Source: Coptis chinensis (lineage: Eukaryota > Streptophyta > Magnoliopsida > Ranunculales > Ranunculaceae). From it: a stretch of 64,000 nt of DNA. Position 1 is the first letter of the stretch. Each line of letters opens with the position of its first letter. The DNA is taken from the NCBI GenBank assembly GCA_015680905.1, contig CM027377.1, positions 38,650,501 to 38,714,500 on the forward strand. The letters run 5' to 3'. The position numbers and the translations under genes are program-made. Positions 1 to 16,381 of the stretch are shown here, piece by piece. A model generated the notes under the pieces. That model ran no database searches. It was not told the DNA's origin and worked only from the letters and a program-made list of their open reading frames with translations.

Positions 1-69
1 GTACTCAAAATAGCATGACGACATACCTTATTCCCATTGAGCTAAGCGCCTTGATTTCTTTCGAAATCA

Positions 70-309
70 TTAGAACCCTCCCGGGTCTTCAGATCGGTGA
101 GATACTTTGCATAGTTGAGTACATCTAGTAATGTGGAACACCCTTTCTCTCCATCTCTTGAAGTGTGAACCGTTGAAGGATTCAATCTTTGACACATTAG
201 GTAAATTCATGCGAGCATTCAAGAGGTGCAAAGATCTCTCATAGGCGAAGTTACTTCCATGACTCGCACTAGTTTCTTTGATCGGGCGTGGTGTCAACAG
301 TGTAGACAT
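70..309 (-). pseudogene. Copia retrotransposon gag, N-terminal fragment
   Basis: A 79-codon open frame on the minus strand begins just inside the LTR described at 376-854. It contains a motif of the kind found near the start of plant Copia Gag proteins (F-N-G-x-H-F-K-R-W). Gag would form the nucleocapsid of the retrotransposon particle. The frame stops at 70, and related sequence continues towards base 1 in another frame, so the copy is frameshifted and also cut by the window edge. It belongs to a different Copia subfamily from the array at 5020-21624. Recognition rests on the FNGxxFKRW motif and on the position behind an LTR. Confidence 0.6.
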
Positions 310-375
310 CTTGTTCTTTCCTTAAGATTGTTGTATGCGATAAAAGAAAACAATAGAAAACAAGACGAGAATAAA

Positions 376-4924
<4,549 letters not shown>

Positions 4925-5019
4925 GATTGAGATACTGGTCATATTGATACTCAGTTGAACCTTTTTTAAGTTTTGTCATACGGTTGAACTTTTCTTGCTG
5001 TAATATTGTTGTTTATCTC

Positions 5020-5713
5020 TGTTGGAAATGTGAATGAATTTGTGTCCTCATGGGTTTGAACCCATGACCTTTTGTATCTACTACACTCTAATGTGGGGGG
5101 CTTTAGTCCCACATTGGTTACTAAACTTAAGACTCTTAAGTTTATATTGGTTGTGTCCTTATGGAGGATAGTGTAGAGATATAAGGAGGTAAAAAGCTCG
5201 CCAAAGGCCTCCTTGGTTTGGGGACTCGGGGAGGTGGGAGCTCCAGAAAACCTTAGTCTTGCGTGTGCCCACACACGCCGCGGCTAGGTGCAAATCCACC
5301 CAATTGGGCTTCGCGGTCTTCGGGCTTGTTTTTTGCGTTTTTGGTCTTCTTTCCAAAACTCAAACCAGAATGATCTTTCCTTGATTCGAAGTCAAACAAT
5401 AAAGGCAATAGCCCCAAGTTGCGCTTTTTCAGGATCTATAAAACAAGTCTCTCCCTGTTTTGAACAAAAGACTAAAACACAACATTATTTTTCCTCCGCT
5501 TTAAAACTTGTCCGAGTATGTCGAGGGTTCCCGCAGAGTGGGTCATTGGTCGGTGACACGCTTCATACATTCGCCAGATCCCTGGGAGACGATTGAGGTC
5601 GGCAAAGAACCATACCGGGCGTTTTGTCTTAAGGAAATTGTGCCGAGCACAATCCTCGATGATAAGTTTTACCCGCTTTATTATTATTCTTTTTTCGATT
5701 ACTAGATATTACA
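5020..5713 (+). mobile_element. Copia array: LTR 1
   Basis: The first of four related LTRs, starting TGTTGGAAATGTG and ending near TTACA. The end is placed by where LTR 4 stops matching and by analogy with the LTR at 376-854. It carries the type I middle segment (CAATAAAGGCAATAG), shared with LTR 2 only. No five-base repeat matches the bases before LTR 1 (ATCTC) and after LTR 4 (GGTGG). Confidence 0.85.
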
Positions 5714-5790
5714 ATCTTAAGACGAAAAAATTGATTGTGAACGATCCGTTATTATCTAGTATCAGGCTCGTTGTTGTTAATCTTGCTAAG

Positions 5791-8700
5791 ATGGAAAAAC
5801 CTAGTGGTAAGTCCGTCAAGCCCGAAATTTTGATGGCAGAATTTTTGTTACCGCGGATGAAAATGAGATTTTATCCGACTACTCGGAAATTGGTTGAATG
5901 GATTTCGATTGAGAAACCCATGTACAATGAAAATGAAGATGAACCCGGTCGCGGTGGTGGTGTGCCGGATGGGAAAAGAAAGACTATTTGTGTAGAAATT
6001 ATATACTTGATTGTCTTTCCCTTGATTTGTATGATGTTTATCTTGTGTAATGATCAAGCATGAATTGTGGAGTTTACTTGATAAGAAGTATGCTCACGAA
6101 GATGCGAGGTTCTAAGAAGTTTCTTGTAGGAAAGTTTCGAATTCAAGATGGAAGATGGGAAATCTGTTGTTTCTCAAGTGGAGGAGCCGCAAATAATTAT
6201 TCATGAGATTTTTGCGGGAAGGTTATAAAATCTGCAAAGGCTTCGTGTTGCTTCCATCATTGAGAAACTCCCCTTCCTCGTGGAAGGAGTACAAAAACAT
6301 CTCAAACATAAGAAGAAAGAGATGACACTAGAAGATCGATCGATCGTCAACCTTCCGGATCGAGGGAGGATAAAGGAAGAAGGTGAACTCAATGTGGAGG
6401 CTTGTAAATGAAGGCTAAGGCTAACCCGGTGGAAGGTAACGCCGCTAGTTCTTCTAAGTCTAAATCAACTAAATTCCCGTCAAAAAGAAACCATATGCTA
6501 ACAAGAATAAACATGTCCAACCACACTTTAAAAGAAACCTTACAATCCACGAAATTCATTGCTATGTGTGCGGATCTCGAGGTCATATAGCCCCGGTTGT
6601 AAATTCAAAAAAGGTCCGAATGATGGGAAAAGACAAGGCACAAGCAAATGTAGTTCGGGATGGTAACTTTTTCTCTTGTGGTTACCGAGGTTAACTTGGT
6701 GAGTAACATGGTGGTGGGTAGATTAATGGGGCTACCAAACACATCCGTGGCACTAAAAGTGCATTTCGTCCTTCACTCCCTCGGGAGAAGGAGAAAGTCC
6801 ATTCATGGGTAACTCATCTGCTTCTAGAGTTGAAGGAAAAGGGACTGTTAATTTGAAGTTCACTTCTGGAAATGTTCTTAATTTGAAGGATGTTCTTTAT
6901 GTTCCTGATATTAGGAAAAATCTGGTTTCTGGTTCCCTTTTAAGTAAGAAGGGGTTCAAACTTGTCTTTGAGTCAGACAAATTTGTTCTGACTAAGGGGG
7001 GAACCTTTGTGGGTAAAGGTTATTTAGATGAAGGCTTGTTTAAGCTCAATGTAACTGATTTTGAATTTAATAAAGCATCTGCTTCTTCTTATATGGTTGA
7101 GTCATTTGATCTGTGGCATAGTAGGCTTGGACACGTTAATAATGTTTCAATTAAAAACCGATGCATCTAGGTAACATATCCAAGAATACTATTTCTGAAA
7201 ATAAGAGATGTGAAGTATGTGTAGAATCTAAATATGCTAGGAAACCTTTCAAAAGGTAGAAAGAAACACCGAAGTTGTTGGCATTGATTCACAATCGACT
7301 TATGTGATCTTAAAGGTTACATGACTAGAGGAGGTAATAAATATTTTGTTACATTCATTGATGATGCTTCACGTTTCTGTCATATTTATCTTCTTAAGAG
7401 TAAGGATGATAGTTTAGCTAAATTTATTTCCTTTAAAACTGAAGTTGAGAACCAGTTAGACAAGAAAATAAAAATAGTTAGGTCTGATAGAGGAGGTGAA
7501 TATTCTGGTCCTTTCAATAAATTTTGTGAAAATAATGGTATTGTACATGAGACCACTGCCCCTTATGCTCCCCAATCCAATGGGATAGCAGAGAGGAAAA
7601 ATAGGACTCTCAAAGATATGATCAATTCAATGATCAATAGCTCGGGGCTTCTATGAACCTATGGGGGAGGCTTTGCTAACGGGCTGTTATATTCTGAATA
7701 AGATACCTTTTTAAAGACACAGATAAAACTCCATATGAGATGTGGAAAAATAGGACACCGACTTATAGATTCTTTAAAGTGTGGGGGTGTTTGGCTAAGG
7801 TATCTATACCAACACCCAAGAGGACTAAACTTGGCCCTAAACCGTAGATTGTGTCTTTATTGGGTATGCACGAGAATAGCGGTGCCTCTGAGTTTTAGTT
7901 TTCAAATCTAAAAATAGATTTGTTGATGATAATACCATTATTGAGTCTAGGGATCTTTGTCTTTTTGAGGATAAATTCCCATTTATTGAGAGATCGGGGA
8001 GGGACTCATAGTTCTTCTACACTTGCTCCTAGAGTTCGAGAAGATTCTTGAAGATGAAATTGAACTTCGGGAGGAGCAAAGACCTAGGACTAACACCTCT
8101 TTTGGACCTGATTTCCTTACTTTCTTGGTAGAGGATGATCCTCGCAGACCTATTTAGAGGCAATGTCATCTTTCGATGCCATTTTTGGAGGAGGCCATTC
8201 TAAGTGAATATGAGTCCATAATAACCAATAACACTTGGGAGGCGGGTTGAGTTGCCCCCCGGTTGTAAAACTATTGGGAATAAATGGTTATTTAGAAAGA
8301 AACTTAAAGGCAGATGGATCTATTGATAAATATAAAGCGAGATTAGTAGCAAAAGGCTATAAACAGAGAGAAGGGTTTGATTTCTTTGATACTTACTCTC
8401 CTGTGACAAGAATTACATCTATCAGAATGTTAATAGCCTTTGCTTCTACTCGTAATCTCGTAATTCACCAAATGGACGTTAAAACGGCATTTCTAAATGG
8501 GGAATTACAAGAGGAGATATATATGGATCAGCCAGAAGGGTTTGTCTTAGAAGGCCTTGAGAGAAAAGTTTGTAGGCTAAAGAAATCTCTTTCTGGTCTC
8601 AAACAAGCTCCTAAACAATGGCATGAGAAATTTGATAGTGTGCTAATCTCTAATGGTTTTAATATTAATGAGGCGGATAAATGCATTTATTGCAAATTTG

Positions 8701-9685
8701 AGGAACAATCGGTGTAATTATCTGTTTTATATGTAGATGACATGTTGATCATTGGAACCGGTTTAGAGACCGTCAATAAGACTAAATCTTTTTGAGTAAG
8801 CATTTTGACACATGAAAGATTTGGGTATCATTGATGTCATTCTTGGCATTAAGATAGTGTATAATTCTGATGGAATTACTTTGTCTCAATCTCATTATGT
8901 AGAGAAAATGCTTAAAAGATTTAATCAATTTGACTGTGTACCTGCCAGAACACCATATGATCCTAGTATACATTTGACAAAAAATACTGGATTAGGTGTA
9001 TCTCCTTTAGAGTTTTCTAGGGTTATAGGTAGTCTCATGTATCTTATGAACTGCACTAGACCCGACATAGCTTACGCCGTAAGCAAACTTAGTAGATACA
9101 CCATAAATCCCAGCAATGAGCATTGGGATGCTCTTATCAGGGTATTGAGATATTTGAAATATACTTCAAATTATGGTGTTCATTATGGCAGATATCCACC
9201 GGGCCGAGGGGAGAAGTGATGATGCCAATTGGATTGCTGATTCTCAGGAATCTAAATCCACTAGTGGTTATGTGTTCACTATGGCAGGGGGTGCAGTGTC
9301 TTGGAAATCATCTAAGCAAACTTGCATTGCCCGTTCCACTATGGAATCTGAGTTTATAGCTTTAGACAAAGCTAGTGAGGAAGCAGAGTGGATCAGGAAT
9401 TTTTTGATGGATATCCCGCTTTGGCCTAAACTGTTCCACACTGTCTCTATTCACTGTGATAGCCAAGCTGCTATCTTGAGGGCCAAAAATACTTCCTATA
9501 ATGGGAAATCTCGACATATTCGTCGAAGACATAACACTGTGCGACAGTTGTTAAGAGATGGGATCATAGCTATTGACTTTGTGAGGTCAAAAGAAAATTT
9601 AGCTGATCCTTTAACTAAAGGCCTAGCTAGAGAGCTGGTTTTTAGTACATCGAGGGGGATGGGGCTAAAGTCTATTAAAGACTAA
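5791..9685 (+). pseudogene. Copia array: gag-pol copy 1 (best preserved)
   Basis: The order Gag, protease, integrase, reverse transcriptase, RNase H is that of Copia. Visible parts: Gag start ATGGAAAAACC at 5791; CCHC zinc knuckle (CYVCGSRGH) at about 6560-6603; damaged protease DSGAT-like motif near 6725-6750; integrase with LWHSRLGH (about 7110) and an open core 7321-7656 containing DRGGEY; reverse transcriptase with MDVKTAFLNGE (about 8475) and YVDDM (about 8730); RNase H in an open segment 9173-9685 ending TKGLARE. Many frameshifts make it non-coding as written. A large share of them sit at positions where sister copies show CTG or CAG. The stop before the 3' LTR is at 9683-9685. Confidence 0.9.
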
Positions 9686-10282
9686 TTGCCTATTTAATTA
9701 AATCACCGATAACCGACACCCAACCTTGGTGAATGGAGATCGGGATCAAGGTTCAATGGGGAAACAAGTTATGCGTGATTTATTGGGGGTACTACACCTA
9801 GAGTGAAAACTCGTACCCATCCCTATGATGTAGTAGTACCTTCGTATCTTTTTAAAGGATGAGTGAATACTCTTAATGCTTTCTATAGCTGGTTTTTCAG
9901 GTGGGGTGTAATGATCTGACACTCCTCGATAGAGGCACCTATATGAGTGAGGAAGTAAAAGCCGCTTCCTATGAGAACTTATAGGCTTGTTCTCTAGAGC
10001 ACTCATGAAACACAGGAAGCTCATGGCTATCTGAAAGCACAACCGAGGGAACTCTATGATGATTTTTGAAGTTATGTGTGTTACTGTTGACTTGGCTTAC
10101 ATATAGGTTGAGCAGTTCAAGACTAAGGTCACCGGGTCAACTAGTAATCCCGACAGACAAACACCAAGCGAAGGTTCAAGTCGTATGACACCTTGACCCA
10201 TTCATAACTTCTTCATACTCCGGACATTCTTGTTTTGTTTTTCTTTTCTTACGTTTCTTAATAATTCCATTCATGTGGGGAT
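9686..10282 (+). other. Copia copy 1, 3' untranslated part
   Basis: About 600 bases between the RNase H stop and LTR 2, repeated behind copies 2 and 3. It ends in a short purine-rich tract (GTGGGGA) directly before TGTTGG, which is the likely primer for plus-strand synthesis. No open frame is convincing. Confidence 0.75.
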
Positions 10283-10999
10283 TGTTGGAAATGTGAATGA
10301 ATTTGTGTCCTCATGGGTTTGAACCCATGACCTTTTTGTATCTACTACACTCTAATGTGGGGGCTTTAGTCCCCATTGGTTACTAAACTTAAGACTCTTA
10401 AGTTTATATTGGTTGTGTCCTTATGGAGGGATAGTGTAGAGAGATATAAGGAGGTGCTCATGGCGCACACAAGGCCTCCTTGGTTTGGGGGCTCTCGGGA
10501 GGTGGGAGCTCCAGAAAACCTTAGTCTTGGCGTGTGCCCACACACGCCGCAGCGAGGGGGTGCAAATCCACCCAATTGGGCTTGGCGTGGAGTCGAAGTC
10601 TTGGGCTTGTTTTTCGAATCTTTTGGTCTTTTTTCTTTCCAAAAATAAAACCGTTTCAAAATCTTTCCTTGATTCGAGTCAAACAATAAAGGCAATAGAC
10701 TCTAGCGCTTTTTCGGATCTATAAAACAAGTCTCTCTGTTTTGAACAAAAAAAGCGAAAACACAACATTTTTTTTCTTCCGCTTTTCAAAAACTTGTCGG
10801 AGTATCCGAGGGTTCCTCGCAGAGCGGGTCATTGGTGGTGACACGCCATTCGTCCATTGTTGTATCTGGGAGGCGACGCTTGTGGCGGCAACCATACCAT
10901 ACGGCGTTTTTCGTCTTAAGGAAATTGTGCCGAGCACAATCCTCAGTGATAAGTTTTACCTGCTTTATTATTACTGTTTTTCGATTACTAGATATTACA
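10283..10999 (+). mobile_element. Copia array: LTR 2 (shared)
   Basis: Acts as 3' LTR of copy 1 and 5' LTR of copy 2 without a second LTR between them. It has the type I middle segment (CAATAAAGGCAATAG, 10688-10702) like LTR 1, and the same GATATTACA end. Confidence 0.87.
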
Positions 11000-11076
11000 A
11001 TCTTAAGACGAAAAATTCGATTGTGAACGATCTGTTATTATCTAGTATTGTGCTCGTTGTTGTTAATACTGCTAAG

Positions 11077-14000
11077 ATGGAAAAACCTAGTGGTAAGTCT
11101 GTCAAGCCTGAAATTTTTGATGGCAGAAATTTTAAGCGCTGGCAGATGAAAATGAGATTTTATCTGACTACTCTGAAATTGGTTGAATGGATTTCGATTG
11201 AGAAACCCATGTACAATGAAAATGAAGATGAACCCGGATTAAATTGGTGGTGTGGAGATGGGAAAAGAAAGACTATTTATGTAGAAATTATATACTTGAT
11301 TGTCTTTCCCTTGATTTGTATGATGTTTATCTTTGTGTAACATGCACTGAATTGAATTGTGGAGTTTACTTGATAAGAAGTATGCTCTTGAAGATCTGGG
11401 TTCTAAGAAGTTTCTTGTAGGAAAGTTTCGAATTCAAGATGGAAGATGGGAAATCTGTTGTTTCTCAAGTGGAGGAGCTGCAAATAATTATTCATGAGAT
11501 TTTTGCGGGGAAGGTTATAAAATCTGCAAAGGCTTCCGGTTGCTTCCATCATTGAGAAACTCCCTTCCTCGTGGAAGGAGTACAAAAACGATCTCAAACA
11601 TAAGAAGAAAGAGATGACACTAGAAGATCGATCGTCAACCGCCGGATCGAGGAGGGATACAGGAAGAATTTGAACTCAATGTGGAGGCTTGAAATGAAGG
11701 CTAAGGCTAACGGTGGAAGGTAACGCTGCTAGTTCTTCTAAGTCTAAATCAACTAAATTCCCGTCAAAAGAAACCATATGCGAACAAGAATAAACAGTCC
11801 CAACCACACTTTAAAAGAAACCTTACAATCACGAAATTCATTGCTATGTGTGCGGATCTCGAGGTCATATAGCCCGGGATAAATTCAAAAAGGTCCGAAT
11901 GATGGGAAGAAAGACAAGGCACAAGCAAATGTAGTTCGGGATGGTAACTTTTCTCTTGTGGTTCTTGAGGTTAACTTGGTGAGTAACATGGTCGACCGTG
12001 GTGGGTAGACGCTGGGGCTACCAAACACATCGTGGCACTAAAAGTGCATTTTCGTCCTTCACTCCTCGGGAGAAGGAGAAAGTCCGTTCATGGGTAACTC
12101 ATCTGCTTCAGAGTTGAAGGAAAAGGGACATTAATTTGAAGTTCACTCCGGAAATGTTCTTAATTTGAAGGATGTTCTTTATGTTCACGATATTAGGAAA
12201 AATCTGGTTTCGGTTCCCTTTTAAGTAAGAAGGGGTTCAAACTTGTCTTTGAGTCGGACAAATTTGTTACGACTAAGGGGAACCTTTGTGGGTAAAGGTT
12301 ATTTAGATGAAGGCTTGTTTAAGCTCAATGTAACTGATTTTGAATTTAATAAAGCATCTACTTCTTCTTATATGGTTGAGTCATTTGATCGTGGCATAGT
12401 AGACTTGGACCGTTAATAATGTTTCAATTAAAAGCCGATGCATCTAGGTAACATATCCAAGAATACTATTTCTGAAAATAAGAGATGTGAAGTGTGTGTA
12501 GAATCTAAATATGCTAGGAAACCTTTCAAAAGGTAGAAAAAACAACGAGTTGTTGGCATTGATTCTGTGACTTATGTGATCTTAAAGGTTACATGACTAG
12601 AGGAGGTAATAAATATTTTGTTACATTCATTGATGATGCTTCACGTTCTGTCATATTTATCTTCTTAAGAGTAAGGATGATAGTTTAGCTAAATTTATTT
12701 CCTTTAAAACTGAAGTTGAGAACCAGTTAGACAAGAAAATAAAAATAGTTAGGTCGATAGAGGAGGTGAATATTACGGTCCTTTCAATAAATTTTGTGAA
12801 AATAATGGTATTGTACATGAGACCTGCCCACTTATGCTCCCCGATCAATGGGATAGCGAGAGAGGAAAAATAGGACTCTCAAAGATATGATCAATTCAAT
12901 GATCAATAGCTCTGGGGCTTCTATGAACCATGGGGGGGAGGCTTTGCTAGCGGCCTGTTATATTTGAATAAGATACCTTTTAAAGACCACAGATAAAACT
13001 CCATATGAGATGTGGAAAAATAGGACACCGACTTATAGATTCTTTAAAGTGTGGGGGTGTTTGGCTAAGGTATCTATACCAACACCCAAGAGGACTAAAC
13101 TTGGCCCTAAAAACTGTAGGGTGTGTCTTTATTGGGTATGCAGAATAGCGGTGCCCCTGAGGGGTTTTAGTTTTCAAATCTAAAAATAAATTTGTTGATG
13201 ATAATACCATTATTGAGTCTAGGGATCTTTGTCTTTTTGAGGATAAATTCCCATTTATTGAGAGATCGGGGAGGGACTCATAGTTCTTCTACACTTGCTC
13301 CTAGAGTTCGAGAAGATTCTTCTGGCGAAGATGAAATTGAACTTCGGGGGAGGAGCAAAAAGACCTAGGACTAACACCTCTTTTGGACTGATTTCCTTAC
13401 TTTCTTGGTAGAGGATGATCCTCGGACCTATTTAGAGGCCATGTCATCTTCTGATGCCATTTTGGGAGAGGCCATTCTAAGTGAATATGAGTCCATTATA
13501 ACCAATAACACTTGGGAATTTGGTTGAGTTGCCCCCAGGTTGTAAAACTATTGGAAATAAATGGTTATTTAGAAAGAAACTTAAAAGGCAGATGGATCTA
13601 TTGATAAATATAAAGCGAGATTAGTAGCAAAAGGCTATAAAAGAGAGAGAAGGGTTTGATTTCTTTGATACCTACTCTCTGTGACAAGGATTACATCTAT
13701 CGAGAATGTTAATAGCCTTTGCTTCTACTTCGTAATCTTGTAATTCACCAAATGGGCGTTAAAAGCGGCATTTCTAAATGGGGAATTACAAGAGGAGATA
13801 TATATGGATCAGCCCGAAGGGTTTGTTTTAGAAGGCCTTGAGAGAAAAGTTTGTAGGCTAAAGAAATCTCTTTCACGGTCTCAAACAAGCTCCTAAACAA
13901 TGGCATGAGAAATTTGATAGTGTGCTAATCTCTAATGGTTTTAATATTAATGAGGCGGATAAATGCATTTATTGCAAATTTGAGAAACAATCTGGTGTAA

Positions 14001-14964
14001 TTATCGTTTTATATGTGGATGACATGTTGATCATTGGAACCCGGTTTAGAGACCGTCAATAAGACTAAATCTTTTTTGAGTAAGCATTTTGACATGAAAG
14101 ATTTGGGTATTGTTGATGTCATTCTTGGCATTAAGATAGTGTATAATTACGATGGAATTACTTTGTCTCAATCTCATTATGTAGAGAAAATGCTTAAAAG
14201 ATTTAATCAATTTGATTTTGTATACGCGAGAACACCATATGATCCTAGTATACATTTGACAAAAATCTTGGATTAGGTGTATCTCCTTTAGAGTTTTCTA
14301 GGGTTATAGGTAGTCTCATGTATCTTATGAACTGCACTAGACCCGACATAGCTTCTGCCGTAAAGCAAACTTAGTAGATACACCATAAATCCCGGCAATG
14401 AGCATTGGGATGCTCTTATCGAGTATTGAGATATTTGAAATATACTTCAAATTATGGTGTTCATTATGGCGGATATCGGTATTGTGCCGAGGGAATGACA
14501 GTGATGCCAATTGGATTGCTGATTCTCGAGGAATCTAAATCCACTAGTGGTTATGTGTTCACTATGGCGAAGTGCGGTGTCTTGGAAATCATCTAAGCAA
14601 ACTTGCATTGCCGTTCCACTATGGAATCGAGTTTATAGCTTTAGACAAAGCTAGTGAGGAAGCGAGAGTGGATCAGGAATTTTTGATGGATATCCGCTTT
14701 GGCCTAAACCTGTTCCACTGTCTCTATTCATTTGTGATAGCCAATTTTGCTATCTTGAGGGCCAAAAATACTTCTATAATGGGAAATCTCGACATATTAA
14801 ATTGAAGACATAACAACTGTCGACGGTTGTTAAGAGATGGGATCATAGCTATTGACTTTGTGAGGTCAAAAGAAAATTTAGGCGATCCTTTAACTAAAGA
14901 GCCTGGCTAGAAAGCTGGTTTTAGTACATCGAGGGGGATGGGGCTAAAGTCTATTAAAGACTAA
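11077..14964 (+). pseudogene. Copia array: gag-pol copy 2 (mosaic)
   Basis: Same gene order as copy 1, with Gag from 11077, zinc knuckle near 11845, protease motif near 12005 (VDAGAT), integrase about 12400-12900, reverse transcriptase about 13560-14050 with YVDDM, and RNase H to 14964. Its first part resembles copy 1 (for example GGTGGAAGGTAACG near 11710). From about 12400 onward it shares diagnostic bases with copy 3 (CAAATGGGCGTT near 13748, ACCTACTCTC near 13671). It has more frameshifts than copy 1 and no intact domain-length frame. Confidence 0.88.
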
Positions 14965-15555
14965 TTGCCTATTTTATTAAATCACCGATAAGCGACACCC
15001 AACCTTGGTGAATGGAGATCCCGGGATCAAGGTTCATGGGGAAACAAGTTATCTGCGTGATTTGTGGGGTACTACACCTAGAGTGAAAACTCGTACCCAT
15101 CCCTATGATGTAGTAGTACCTTACGTATCTTTTAAAGGATGAGTGAATACTCTTAATGCTTTCTATAGCTGGTTTTCGATTGGGGTGTAATGATCTGATA
15201 CACTCGATAGAGGCACCTATATGAGTGAGGAAGTAAAAGCCGCTTCCTATGAGAACTTATAGGCTTGTTCTCTAGAGCACTCATGAAACACAGGAAGCTC
15301 ATGGCTATCTGAGCACTGGAGGGAACTCTATGATGATTTTTTGAAGTTATGTGTGTTACTGTTGACTAGGCTTACATATATGTTGAGCAGTTCAAGACTA
15401 AGGTCTTCTGGTGACTAGTAATCTGACAGGACAAACACCAAGCCGAAGGTTCAAGTCGTATGACACCTTGACCCATTCATAACTTCTTCATACTCGGACA
15501 TTCTTGTTTTGTTTTCTTTTCTTACGTTTCTTAATAATTCCATTCATGTGGGGAT
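14965..15555 (+). other. Copia copy 2, 3' untranslated part
   Basis: Equivalent of 9686-10282, ending in the same GTGGGGA tract before LTR 3. Nothing else is seen. Confidence 0.75.
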
Positions 15556-16301
15556 TGTTGGAAATGTGAATGAATTTGTGTCCTCATGGGTTTGAACCCA
15601 TGACCTTTTGTATCTACTACACTCCCAATGTGGGGGCTTTAGTCCCCATTGGTTACTAAACTTAAGACTCTTAAGTTTATATTGGTTGTGTCCTTATGGA
15701 GGGATAGTGTAGAGATATAAGGAGGTGCTCAGCTAGCACACAAAGGCCTCCTTGGTTTGGGGGCTCTCGGGGAGGTGGGAGCTCGAGAAAACCTTAGTCT
15801 TGGCGTGTGCCCACCTACGTCGCCTTGAGGGAGTGCAAATCCACCTGATTGGGCTTCAGCGTGGAGTGCGAGTCTTGGGCTTGTTTTTGCGAATCTTTTT
15901 TGGTCTTCTTTTTCTTTCCAAAAATAAAAGCGTAACCGTTTCAAAATCTTTCCCTTGATTCGAGTCAAACAATTTTTGCTCTCACGGGCGTGACTGCGTT
16001 TTGAAGGGATGGCGGATCTATAAAACAAAACACTCTCTTGTTTTCGAAAAAGCTTAAAAAACTTGACTTGTTTTAGTTCTTCAAATCAAAACCTGATGCG
16101 AGGTATCCTAAGAGTTTCTACTTAGCGAGGTCATTGGTGGTGACACTGGCTTCATCCATTGTTGTATCACGGGAGGCGTGCGGCTTGGTGGCGGCAACCA
16201 TCGTGGCGTTTTTCGTCTTAAGGAAATTGTGCCGAGCACAATCCTCAGTGATAAGTTTTACCTGCTTTATTATTACTGTTTTTCAATACTAGATTACTAC
16301 A
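15556..16301 (+). mobile_element. Copia array: LTR 3 (shared)
   Basis: Same LTR family, but with a type II middle segment (CAATTTTTGCTCTC and TTAGTTCTTCAAATC) that is absent from LTRs 1 and 2 and present in LTR 4. It ends GATTACTACA. It is about 30-50 bp longer than LTRs 1 and 2. Confidence 0.87.
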
Positions 16302-16381
16302 ATCTTAAGACGAAAAAACGATTGTCTAATAACGATCTGTTATTATCTAGTATTGTGCTCGTTGTTGTTAATACTGCTAAG

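Noticed and set aside
10366-10937. Open frames inside the Copia LTRs (also 5159-5705, 15729-16028, 21012-21505)
   Set aside because: They lie within LTR sequence, are not conserved between the four LTRs, and are broken in most copies.
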